Origin: Siphonodentalium dalli
Taxonomy: Eukaryota > Mollusca > Scaphopoda > Gadilida > Siphonodentaliidae
Reading direction: 5' to 3'
Assembly (NCBI GenBank): GCA_032622095.1
Contig: CP136061.1
Location: forward strand, 132,562,087-132,626,086
DNA: 64,000 nucleotides
The position numbers and the translations under genes were made by a program. The notes under the pieces are model-generated. The model ran no database searches. It saw only the letters and a list, made by a program, of their open reading frames with translations, and was not told the DNA's origin. The stretch's first letter is position 1, and each line of letters begins with the position of its first letter. Below, piece by piece: positions 11,530 to 23,900 of this stretch.

Positions 11530-13265
11530 AAAATATATATGAGATGTGCCAAGTTCTTCCATGGTTATATATATTTTGGAAATGGTAGGATACTTCTAAC
11601 ATAATGATATTACCAAGTCGAGAACTAATAGACAAACATTTAACCCTTCCCCAAATTTCACAAATATCCACATATATGTCACGGAATTTTAGTGCATATT
11701 CTGTATCTTATAATATTTAAGGCCATTATTATGGTTACGCAAAATCTACGATGGAGACCAAAATGGCGGCACAAATAAAAACAAATGTTCCGATAAAACG
11801 ACCAGCTTATGAATTTCAAGATAATCTGCATGTTTTGTAACTGTTCTTAGTGCATATATGTATCTGCTGCTAATGTGGCCGTATCACAAGAAATTATTGG
11901 CATTAAGATGGTAAATGCTCATTAATGTTTCGAAAAAGATACATTGTGAAATGTCAAATTGCCCAAATAGGACCGAGTTTCAACCTGACATCCATGCATT
12001 CGGCGGTATAGAAGTCAGCGTTCTGCTGCACGATGTAATTGTTGACAAGAATTGAAGCCACAATGCCGATTAAATATATATTAATAGTTAGTTATTCAAC
12101 CCTCAATAGCTAAATCGGGTGTCCCGTGGTAATAGACCCGCATGGCCACTTAATTTTCGAACCCCCAATTCACGTTATGTAAAATATATGCCATATTATA
12201 TACCATTCGAAAGAGTAAGCTCCAAAATATTGTATTTTAAACTTATTCGATGTAATAAACTGTGAACATGTTGTTTTTATTGAGAAACTGGTGTCTATTC
12301 TGTGATCAAGTTTATGCACAAAGTGGTAGGGGAATAACTCTATATATTTAGATATAGAGTTATTCCACTTCCATGAAAAACATCTATAGTTAGAATTCTG
12401 TTGCATTCTGGGAGTCAAATGGGGGGATGATTTTATTATTTCAGCTATTTTCTATTACTCTATGGCCACCTTACGAGACACAGACATTCCAAATGGTGAT
12501 AAATTATAGTATTTTAATCATATTTTTGGGCATAGATTTATTAAAACCGTATATTTAATCACTTTGAGCTTTGATGGGTAGGTTCCTCGACTCGAATCTA
12601 TTTTTTTTTTTTACCCCCGAAGCCAAACAAATAGTAATTTAAGAGCATCTGATCGGATTGAGTACCTTTAATCCTCATTACTTTTGTATCACATTTGGTT
12701 GATAGTGCATGCACTACAATGAGTGCCCTTTGTTATCCTTTAAGCTTATACATTAGTAGATGCTGATAATATATAAATATGATTCTCATGTCGCTCCGGT
12801 TACAAATTAAATTTGGGTTTTTGAATTACATTTCCGATTTTTGGGTGAAATTAAGTTCGGCCAAAAGTTTGGCTAAATTAATTTGCCATTTTCTAAAAAA
12901 AAAAAATGGTCAATTTGGCCTATGCCAGCGTGAAGGCTGCTTATTTGCTTAAGCAGTTCATTTATGTATTTGTTTAGCCGTGCATGCTTTATTTTGATAT
13001 TTGTCTTGGAAGAAACTTCATTCATAACAGAAGACTTTGATAATCCTTCAAATTTGTTGCAAAATTGCCTTCAATTTCAATTGGTCTTACCTGAAGGAAC
13101 ACTTTAGATTCCGAATATTAAAGGAATTTCGGGAAACTACACACCTCAGAAAGATGACACATTGTCATTGACTGAGATTTGTTTTGTTTGTTTTGTATTT
13201 TGTTTCCTCCCGTATATTTATCCATCCTGTTATTTTCTGTTGATAATTAGTTATAAATAGCATAA
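11530..13265. other. No gene seen; AT-rich intergenic DNA
   Basis: Contains the family B fragment at 12555-12674 and a GAATAACTCTATATATTTAG palindrome near 12331-12367. Otherwise there is only non-coding composition on both strands. Confidence 0.5.
12555..12674. mobile_element. Family B element, right-end fragment
   Basis: GAGCTTTGATGGGTAGGTTC, then ACCCCCGAAGCC, then GATCGGATTGAGTACCTTTAA. It matches the right third of the 9789-10276 copy. Confidence 0.7.
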
Positions 13266-13706
13266 ATCCTGCAAATAGTGTGTCTATGATTTGCAGAATG
13301 AGGTCCATAGAGGGTGAATTTAGTTAATCTATCCAACAAGGCGGACTAGCGTCACCAAATTCACCCTCTGTGGACCTCATTCTGTTTAGGCCTCAACTGC
13401 TATGGGAGATCAAGGATCATGCAGATTGAAGTTCCTTTGTTGAAGTAGGCGATGTCAGCCAATTATTCACCTCGATTATTCATTTTATCTCCTGCAAATT
13501 AGGGGATATAGTAACTTCCCAGAAGGGAAGACGTATATATAACTAAAACAATGTTAATTTTAGACTATAGATAGTTCCAGAAGATGATGCGTAACCAGAA
13601 TGAGGTTCTCAGAGGGTAAACGTGGTGATGCTAGCCCACTGTGTGGGATTATATCACTGAATTCACCCTAAGTGGGAACTCATTCTGCAAATGACACACA
13701 TAATGT
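13266..13706. mobile_element. Family A MITE, long form
   Basis: Hairpin 1 at about 13293-13386 and hairpin 2 at about 13598-13695 flank a roughly 210-bp spacer (CTGCTATGGGA... then ATTAGGGGATATAG). The spacer is also present in the 18.77-19.19 kb copy. The second hairpin is more decayed. Confidence 0.75.
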
Positions 13707-13880
13707 TTGCTATTCTCAACGACCCGGCCATTTCCGTTTCGCTGAGGAAATAACCTCTTCCATAAATAGAAACCATATTCGCGCAATGCTACATTATACA
13801 GCCCTGATAATAAGGCGATGAACTTGACTCGTTGACTCATAGATGTGAATGAAGCAGAATCTAGCTATTCACTGTATGCC
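13707..13880. repeat. Dispersed repeat, copy at 42040-42195
   Basis: Shares GGAAATAACCTCTTCCATAA, GAAACCATATTCGCG and TGACTCGTTGACTCATAG-like sequence. Not coding. Confidence 0.65.
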
Positions 13881-14773
13881 AGTACCAGACTTGCATGATT
13901 ATGAATTAAATAGTGATAAATAGTAATACATAGCAGTAATTACTTCAAGTTTAATAGACGCGTCTCCGATCCAACAGGCGTATTTAGCGGGGGTTCGTGA
14001 AGTTGGATCGAAGTTTCCGTAAGAGAATCCAGCAAACTAACGCTCAGCTTCGAGAAATTAATCGATCTATAGCTTTGAATATCAATCTGAGTTTCAATCT
14101 GGGCGAATTTCGATCTGGATTGAAGTTCGAAATTCGGTGGAGATTCGCGTGAAGTTAGATTGAAGTTCGAGGTTCGAAATTCAGATTCAGATTCACCACC
14201 ATGCCATGGTAAACCCTATTCGAATATAACTACGCAATACTACAGCGTTATAGCTGTTGGGTCGGTGTTTTAACCAGAACTGCTCCATTGATATAACAAG
14301 AAAACCATAGTAAGAAATTGTAACGCGCTCAAGATCATATACCCATGATTGTAATTATAGAATATAAAATATATTGGTTTCAGTAAATTGAAGGCGTAAT
14401 ATGTATCCAGTAGAAGATATGCAACGTCAGACATTGTTAAACAATTACACATTTTACCGGACTCGGCCTCCGGCTCGCAGTTCGACTTTTAATCCGTCCA
14501 AAAAATTCCCATTTCTTTTAATAAAACGCCCATGCGCCCACTGAATACCAAGAATCAGCGACACATTATACACGCGGAGCGCGAAATAAAGCTTCAAATC
14601 ATAATACTTCCGTAGATTGGCAAGAATTCTCTTTTCATCTGATGTTACAGTACTCGTACAATTTGCTACTTGACAAATGTTTGGTCGAGTGGAACAAGGG
14701 CCCTGACTCACATAATAATGGATAGAAGTAGTATGATATGAGAATCTTTTCCTCCAAGCAGAGACGTGGCGAC

Positions 14774-15690
14774 ATGGGGGGGGGGGTTGGTGTTGTCTCA
14801 CCCCTCCCCAACTTTGGTCAACAGTTGGAAATTTCATACCTGCCAAAACATTAGTTGGAAATTCCACACCAACAATAGGTTGATAATGTTCTTGTAGTTT
14901 GATTTTCAAACAATTTATTGGGGGGAATTAATTGTTTTTGGACCAATATTTGCATATTTTCCTATTTTTTGTCCAAATTTTGGACTGAAATGGTCATCCG
15001 TTGGAAATGTTCCAACCTGAAAGGGGGTGACAGGTTGGAAATTTCCAACACTTGGAAAGATTGTGTCGTGGTTCCTCCCCCGTGGCCAGTCAAAAACTGC
15101 TAGTTAATTTAAGAAAACAATATTGTTATACATTTGTTCAACATTGTCATTGGAATTGTCATAAGTTGGAAATTTTCCAACCTAAGTCGGGGTGTCAGGT
15201 TTGAAATTTCCAACTCTAGGAAGACTTAAGGCTAGTCTAGATGCTAGGATTTTGCGACTTTCTTGTTCAGATTAAAAAAAATTCGCACACCGGGCCGAAC
15301 CATGCTCGACCCGGTGTGTCATGGTCCCTCCCCCGTGGCCAATACAAAACTGATAATTAGTTTAACAAAACAATATTTTACTACATTTGGTCAAACTTTT
15401 GGACTGAAATGGTCATCAGTTGGAGAATTTTCCAACCTGATGGAGAGTATGAGGTTTGAAATTTCCAACACTATGTAAGCTTCAGTTGAGGCCAGTCTAC
15501 ATGCGATAGGATTTGCGATTTTCTTGTATAGTATTCAAAATTTTCTCACAACGGGCCGAACAACCATGGTGGGCCCGGTGTGTCCTGGTCTCTTGTCCGG
15601 AGCCGTTTGTATTTGTCTGGAGTTAGACCACTATAGATGTTAGGATTTATGCAATTTTCAGGTTAAATCTCTGAATATTCTCATACCTGG
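14774..15690. repeat. Tandem repeat of about 250 bp, three decayed units, with G/C homopolymer runs
   Basis: Each unit has TTGGAAATTTTCCAACCTGA, CAGGTTGGAAATTTCCAACA, then CTCCCCCGTGGCCA (15076 and 15330) and ATGCTAGGATTTTGCGA. GGAAATTTCC cores form short hairpins. Possible relation to the 181-250 segment. Confidence 0.75.
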
Positions 15691-16640
15691 AATATAGTAC
15701 CATGGTTTATGAATATATAGGATATTACAAGGTAGGCCTGAGCACTGAGGTGCAAGGGGGATGGATGCAAATGGAATTATGCAAAACTTGTGTTTGGTCT
15801 GATTCTGATTCAAGGGGGGTGCAGTTGTGGGGGGGGGGTGCAGTTGGAATTTCCCAAGGTGGACACCCCCAACGGAGACCCTCGATCTAGCCACGTTCCT
15901 GCCTCCAATTCCTACCAATCGACAAACAATTCTGATGACATATACGCGAATTCCAAAGTGAAATGTTCAGATGGACGGAGCCCTTAATTATATGATTCGG
16001 AGATTGGGTTATCAAATTTGGTTGTCATTGGGTATGGTGGTCTCTTTTAGTCTGTTGAGACATGTTTGTCCCAAGGCGAAGTATTCAGTTGGTGGTGAAT
16101 TATTAAATACAAACAAGAATATCTTATATCAGCAATACTTTTAATCCTTTTCAGACAAATCCCATATAGTAATACATGTACAATAATTATACTATTACAT
16201 AGATGGATTTCAGCAGCAATCACCAGGATATGTTTTAAATAGGTCATATAGATGCATTAGTTCATTCTAGTTCTATGCAATTTATATCATGGATTTTACT
16301 CGGACTAACCTGGTTACATGTGAGCACACAGTTAACTTTGACGAATGAATGCCTTATTGCATAAGCTACCGTTTATAATAAGGTAGAATAATGCAGAACA
16401 TGTATTCAATTCATATTTACAATATAGGCCAGTATAGGCCAGTGTGTTTGCCCCATGGTGGACCATTGATAACACCAAGGTAAGCAGCTCGGGTATATAA
16501 TTTACCTTTTCTGCAAAATCTACTGGGAATGATAAATTTGATGTTCAGATAATAAGTTTGACAAAATGGGAATGTCCATTTAGTAATTTTAGTATAAAAA
16601 AGATTATAGGACATCTTGAATTTTGTGTCTAAACTTAACA
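15690..16640. other. No gene seen
   Basis: Short G-rich runs at 15828-15838 and non-coding sequence. A single arm of the ATGTTCAGATAATAAG hairpin family is at about 16541-16556. Confidence 0.5.
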
Positions 16641-16765
16641 CTTCCATGACTGGAGCTTCCTGAATTTTTGCGAAAACCAATAAGGAGCATCGCATATATA
16701 ATAGAATGCACTGGCACACTATATTTAATGCTGCACCAGCGCGGCTCCCGTCATGAAAGGGTTAA
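16640..16765. mobile_element. Family C-like MITE fragment with internal deletion
   Basis: ATGACTGGAGCTTCCTGAA, then GCATATATAATAGAATGCAC, ending CGTCATGAAAGGGTTAA. One hairpin has lost an arm. Confidence 0.6.
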
Positions 16766-17000
16766 CATTGACAAGTCAGCTTACTGAATAGAATATCAAC
16801 TGGAAAAAAACTAGTGCATCTTGGGACATTACAAAAATAGAGCTTGAGCTTGGACATATTCAAATGTGTTTACAATGTTGAAAGACACAGTATAAATGTT
16901 TCTCACTATACATTTTACAATTATGAAAATAGAATTATTCTGATTTATACGAGACAACCACCCCCCCCCCCCCCTACCCCTTGGAATCTGGATTCCGGCT

Positions 17001-17400
17001 TTAACCCATTACCCAACAAACCGGCCAAAAACGGCCAAATAAAGCTGCAACAGCCTAAATTATCTTGGGTCTGTCTCAATAAAACCATACAAATATGGAT
17101 ATCATTGGAACCGGCTCATTGACCACATTGTGATGATTACAGTTATGCCCTGTGCCAATGCATTCTCTTATATATGCGAGTCGACCATAGGTCGCCTCGC
17201 ATATATAAGAGAATGCATTGGCCTAAAAAAAAAAAAATTAACACTTTTTACCATTTTTTCTTACATTCTTTAACAATTTTATAATTTTTAATGTGTTAAG
17301 CCAATGCATTCTCTTATATATATGCGAGGCGACCTATGGTCGACTCGCATATATAAGAGAATGCATTGGCACAGGGCCGTTCTGTTGGGTAAAGGGTTAA
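17001..17400. mobile_element. TTAA-bounded MITE, family C, with two internal 70-bp palindromes
   Basis: Ends TTAACCCATTACCCAACA and TGTTGGGTAAAGGGTTAA. Inside are two near-perfect hairpins built on GCCAATGCATTCTCTTATAT with a GTCGACC core, separated by a poly-A spacer. The copy at 31435-31832 is the same element in opposite orientation. Confidence 0.85.
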
Positions 17401-17884
17401 AAGAGATGTGATGCTGTTTAAGATTCTAACAATAAGGAATGCCAGTATATGAATTATTTTTGGAGAAAAAGAATATTGTATGCTTTTAATTTAAACCAAT
17501 AACTGGGATATTTTTCTTGTATTTTTCAAATATTTAGTGAATTCACAGAGCGCGTTGGTTATTTGCCTGATCGTCATCCAATAGTTTCGGAGATAATATA
17601 GGCCCAAGTTGGTTAATGTATGGTGTACGGGAACGAATTACGTCACTTAAACGATCTTTATAGTGAGCTTATATTAATATCTATGCATTTACTCGATTTG
17701 GAAAAGCCAAGAGTGATGGATATGAAAAAATATGACTGAATTTGAATTTTGCTGTAAACAGGATCCAGTTATGCAGCGGAAATCCGGCGTACGATACAGA
17801 TGGAATCAGGCATAGAGTTCGAAAACCCCCGGAATCCAGACTACGAAAAAAAGGGTGATAGCCTCTTATATGAGTGACATGAAT

Positions 17885-17967
17885 TTACACTGTGGTGTCG
17901 GGTTGAGACATGGTTGTGGTTTCTTCCTCCTCTTCATCTTGTCCCTCCACTGACTCAGATGATTTAT
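17885..17967 (-). CDS. Exon 4: acidic C-terminal tail and stop
   Basis: Acceptor is CTTCCTTCCAG/ATAAATC (exon starts 17967). Phase 1 entry gives 26 further residues rich in Glu (a run of five), Thr and Ser, ending in TAA at 17887-17885. It lies 10.5 kb from exon 3. Assignment rests on the strong polypyrimidine acceptor, the correct phase, an open frame to a stop and acidic composition continuous with exon 3. No AATAAA is obvious just downstream. An ATTAAA on the minus strand near 17484-17489 is a weak polyadenylation candidate. Confidence 0.75.
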
Positions 17968-20900
17968 CTGGAAGGAAGGTATTGACATTTCAATAATCAA
18001 AGTGATTATTAACACTCCTTATCAGTAGATAATAAAGTCATACTAAGTAGTAACCCTTTCATGACCGGAGCTTCGCTGGTGCAGAATTAAATATCCTGTG
18101 CCAGTGCATTCTTTTATATATGCGAGTTTCCCCATAGGGTCCCTCGAATATATGAGATAATGCACTGGCTTACAATGTCAAGTAAATAATGCATTCTCTT
18201 ATATATGTTCGGGGATCCGTATAGGAGACTCGCATATATAATAGAATGCATTGGCACAGGGTTTTTGTAAAATTTTGGGAAGCTCCAGTCATGAAAGGGT
18301 TAAATAGAATGTATCTCTTCCTAGTAAGTTTTACATATAGGCCCTGGAGTATAAAATAATAAATACGAATTGAGGACACCTGTTCGAAAAAGTTTCTATC
18401 TATTAGTATAAATTTTCATTAGAATTTCTTATAACATTCTCGAGGCTAGTGTTTAGGGCAGAAATCACGAAAACATTCAGAGGGTACCTTGAGCGAACCA
18501 AGGGGGAGAACTCTATCTTGTTAGCGCTAGGACCCTCAATCTGGGCAAATTTCATTTCAACTGGTAGATTTCACTGCGAATTACTCTCAGCTGCTTCAAA
18601 AATAAAACTACTTTATTATTCCTTTAAAGACAAATAATATACCCAAATCCTCGATTTTATTCACAAAAAAAAGCTACTCTTGAAATCAGATTTTATAAAA
18701 AAAAATGTTGCAATTGTGTCCGGAAGAAATACACTATCTTTTATTGGGCATTTGAATTTCACCAAACAATTCAAGATAGTGTGTCTGTCATTTGCAGAAT
18801 GAGGTCCCCAGAGGGTGAATTTAGTGATGATATCCCACACAGCAGGCTAAGGTCACCAAATTCACCCTCTGTGGACCTCATTCTGCTTAGGCCGCAACTG
18901 CTATGGGAAATCTAGGATGAGATTGAAGTTGGTGTTGTTCACCAATTAGTCATCACGATTATGCAATTTATCTTCTGCAGATTAGGGGATATAGAAACTG
19001 AACAGAAGGGGGAAGTAACTAAAACAATGTTAATATGATACTAGATACTTCCCTGAAGATGTGGCCTGAGCAGAATAAGGTCCACAGAGAAGGAATTTAG
19101 TGACTCTAACCCGCTGTGTAGAGTAGCGTCACCAGACTCACCCTCTGGCGACCTCATGCTGCAAATGTCAGACACACTATTTCAAGGCTTGATACAATCG
19201 ATGGAAAAAATATGATACATAAAAAATAAGCCAGAAAGAACTACCCGATTCTGAGAAGACCCATAACCTACTAAGTTATATTTCTTTCATTCGTCCCGAA
19301 AGTTGAAGAGCTAACAAGCCTTGAAATAGTGTGTCTGTCATTTGCAGAATGAGGTCCACAGAGGGCGAATTTAGTGATACTTCCCCACTAGAGGCTTATA
19401 ACGGGGAATATGTAGAAAATATAGGAACATCCATTCATTGTGGAACTCATAAAATGAATGAGCAGTTTTAGCATTACGGGCAGGCACCGGGCGCGGTTTT
19501 AGTATAGGTAATAGTGTAAATCAAAGGTGAGAACTCGGTTTGAATAGCCGGAGAATTAGGAGAAAGTGTTATGAGGTATGGAAGCTGGTGTCAGCAATTA
19601 GGAATAAACCTGGCATGTTCCAATGTTTTGGCAACTGTTGCCCAAACCAAATCCCTGGGGATAACCCAGATCTAAATATAAGCTTTCCAAAAAATATTCT
19701 AAGTTCTAACATCGGAAATTCATAGTTATTACAGCCTATATGGAATTGTTCATTTCATTGATATAAGGTCATGTGTGTATGAAAGCAATCAGAACCCCAA
19801 TCTATGTTCCTGCTTACCATGATATAAGGTCATGTGTGTATGAAAGCAATCTAAACCCCAATATATGTTCCTGCTTACCATGATATAAGGTAATGTGTGT
19901 GAAAGCAATATAAACCCCAATCTATGTTCCTGCTTACCATGATATAAGGTCACGTGTGTATGAAAGCAATCTAAACCCCAATATATGTTCCTGATTACCA
20001 TGATATAAGGTCATGTGTGTGTGAAAGCAATCTAAACCCCAATCTATGTTCCTGCTTACCATGATATAAGGTCATGTGTGTGTGAAAGCAATCTAAACCC
20101 CAATATATTATGTTCCTGCTTACCATGATATAAGGTAATGTGTGTGAAAGCAATATAAACCCCAATCTATGTTCCTGCTTACCATGATATAAGGTCACGT
20201 GTGTATGAAAGCAATCTAAACCCCAATATATGTTCCTGCTTACCATGATATAAGGTCACGTGTGTATGAAAGCAATCTAAACCCCAATCTATGTGTTTGC
20301 TTACCATGATATAAGGTCATGTGTGTGTGAAAGCAATCTAAACCCCAATATATTATGTTCCTGCTTACCATGATATAAGGTCATGTGTGTATGAACGCAA
20401 TCTAAACCCCAATATATTATGTTCCTGCTTACCATGATATAAGGTCATGTGTGTGAAAGCAATCTAAACCCCAATATATGTTCCTGCTTACCATGATATA
20501 AGGTCATGTGTGTATGAAAGCAATCTAAACCCCAATATATGTTCCTACTTACCATGATATAAGGTCATGTGTGTGAAAGCAATCTAAACCCCAATATATG
20601 TTCCTGCTTACCATGATATAAGGTAATGTGTATGAAAGCAATCTAAACCCCAATCTATGTTCCTGCTTACCATGATATAAGGTCATGTGTGTGTATGAAA
20701 GCAATATAAACCCCAATATATTATGTTCCTGCTTACCATGATATAAGGTCATGTGTGTGAAAGCAATCTAAACCCCAATATATGTTCCTGCTTACCATGA
20801 TATAAGGTAATGTGTATGAAAGCAATCTAAACCCCAATCTATGTTCCTGCTTACCATGATATAAGGTCATGTGTGTGAAAGCAATCTAAACCCCAATCTA

Positions 20901-23900
20901 TGTTCCTGCTTACCATGATATAAGGTAATGTGTATGAAAGCAATCTAAACCCCAATCTATGTTCCTGCTTACCATGATATAAGGTCATGTGTGTGTATGA
21001 AAGCAATCTAAACCCCAATATATTATGTTCCTGCTTACCATGATATAAGGTCATGTGTGTGAAAGCAATCTAAACCCCAATATATGTTCCTGCTTACCAT
21101 GATATAAGGTAATGCGTATGAAAGCAATCTAAACCCCAATCTATGTTCCTGCTTACCATGATATAAGGTCATGTGTGTGAAAGCAATCTAAACCCCAATA
21201 TATGTTCCTGCTTACCATGATATAAGGTAATGTGTATGAAAGCAATCTAAACCCCAATCTATGTTCCTGCTTACCATGATATAAGGTCATGTGTGTGAAA
21301 GCAATCTAAACCCCAATATATGTTCCTGCTTACCATGATATAAGGTAATGTGTATGAAAGCAATCTAAACCCCAATCTATGTTCCTGCTTACCATGATAT
21401 AAGGTCATGTGTGTGAAAGCAATCTAAACCCCAATATATGTTCCTGCTTACCATGATATAAGGTAATGTGTATGAAAGCAATCTAAACCCCAATCTATGT
21501 TCCTGCTTACCATGATATAAGGTCATGTGTGTGTATGAAAGCAATATAAACCCCAATATATTATGTTCCTGCTTACCATGATATAAGGTCATGTGTGTGA
21601 AAGCAATCTAAACCCCAATATATGTTCCTGCTTACCATGATATAAGGTAATGTGTATGAAAGCAATCTAAACCCCAATATATTATGTTCCTGCTTACCAT
21701 GATATAAGGTCATGTGTGTGTATGAAAGCAATATAAACCCCAATATATTATGTTCCTGCTTACCATGATATAAGGTCATGTGTGTGTGAAAGCAATCTAA
21801 ACCCCAATCTATTATGTTCCTGCTTACCATGATATAAGGTCATGTGTGTGTATGAAAGCAATATAAACCCCAATATATTATGTTCCTGCTTACCATGATA
21901 TAAGGTCATGTGTGTGTGAAAGCAATCTAAACCCCAATCTATTATGTTCCTGCTTACCATGATATAAGGTCATGTGTGTGAAAGCAATCTAAACCCCAAT
22001 CTATTATGTTCCTGCTTACCATGTTATAAGGTCATGTGTGTGAAAGCAATCTAAACCCCAATCTATTATGTTCCTGCTTACCATGATATAAGGTCATGTG
22101 TGTGTGAAAGCAATCTAAACCCCAATATATTATGTTCCTGCTTACCATGATATAAGGTCATGTGTGTGTGAAAGCAATCTAAACCCCAATATATGTTCCT
22201 GCTTACCATGATATAAGGTCATGTGTGTGAAAGCAATATAAACCCCAATCTATTATGTTCCTGCTTACCATGATATAAGGTCATGTGTGTGAAAGCAATC
22301 TAAACCCCAATATATGTTCCTGCTTACCATGATATAAGGTAATGTGTATGAAAGCAATCTAAACCCCAATCTATGTTCCTGCTTACCATGATATAAGGTC
22401 ATGTGTGTGTATGAAAGCAATCTAAACCCCAATCTATTATGTTCCTGCTTACCATGTTATAAGGTCATGTGTGTGAAAGCAATCTAAACCCCAATCTATG
22501 TTCCTGCTTACCATGATATAAGGTCATGTGTGTGTATGAAAGCAATCTAAACCCCAATATATTATGTTCCTGCTTACCATGATATAAGGTCATGTGTGTG
22601 TGAAAGCAATCTAAACCCCAATCTATTATGTTCCTGCTTACCATGATATAAGGTCATGTGTGTGAAAGCAATCTAAACCCCAATCTATTATGTTCCTGCT
22701 TACCATGTTATAAGGTCATATGTGTGAAAGCAATCTAAACCCCAATCTATTATGTTCCTGCTTACCATGTTATAAGGTCATGTGTGTGAAAGCAATATAA
22801 ACCCCAATCTATGTTCCTGCTTACCATGATATAAGGTCATGTGTGTGTGAAAGCAATCTAAACCCCAATCTATTATGTTCCTGCTTACCATGATATAAGG
22901 TCATGTGTGTGTGAAAGCAATCTAAACCCCAATATATTATGTTCCTGCTTACCATGATATAAGGTCATGTGTGTGAAAGCAATCTAAACCCCAATATATG
23001 TTCCTGCTTACCATGATATAAGGTCATGTGTGTGAAAGCAATATAAACCCCAATCTATTATGTTACTGCTTACCATGATATAAGGTCATGTGTGTGTGAA
23101 AGCAATCTAAACCCCAATCTATGTTCCTGCTTACCATGATATAAGGTCATGTGTGTGAAAGCAATATAAACCCCAATATATGTTCCTGCTTACCATGATA
23201 TAAGGTCATGTGTGTGAAAGCAATCTAAACCCCAATATATTATGTTCCTGCTTACCATGATATAAGGTCATGTGTGTGAAAGCAATCTAAACCCCAATAT
23301 ATGTTCCTGCTTACCATGATATAAGGTCACGTGTGTATGAAAGCAATCTAAACCCCAATATATTATGTTCCTGCTTACCATGATATAAGGTCATGTGTGT
23401 GAAAGCAATCTAAACCCCAATCTATGTTCCTGCTTACCATGATATAAGGTCATGTGTGTGAAAGCAATATAAACCCCAATCTATGTTCCTGCTTACCATG
23501 ATATAAGGTCATGTGTGTGAAAGCAATCTAAACCCCAATCTATGTTCCTGCTTACCATGATATAAGGTCATGTGTGTGAAAGCAATCTAAACCCCAATCT
23601 ATGTTCCTGCTTACCATGTTATAAGGTCATGTGTGTGAAAGCAATCTAAACCCCAATCTATGTTCCTGCTTACCATGTTATAAGGTCATGTGTGTGAAAG
23701 CAATCTAAACCCCAATATATTATGTTCCTGCTTACCATGATATAAGGTCATGTGTGTATGAAAGCAATATAAACCCCAATCTATTATGTTCCTGCTTACC
23801 ATGATATAAGGTCATGTGTGTGAAAGCAATCTAAACCCCAATCTATGTTCCTGCTTACCATGATATAAGGTCATGTGTATGAAAGCAATCTAAACCCCAA

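Noticed and set aside
10797-11552. Seven overlapping frames of 80-119 codons on both strands
   Set aside because: All are products of the 122-bp satellite.
14454-14909. 151-codon minus-strand frame
   Set aside because: Its N-terminal third is the reverse of the TTGGAAATT repeat and the G run. The rest has protein-like stretches but no family motif or splice context; left as undecided rather than annotated.
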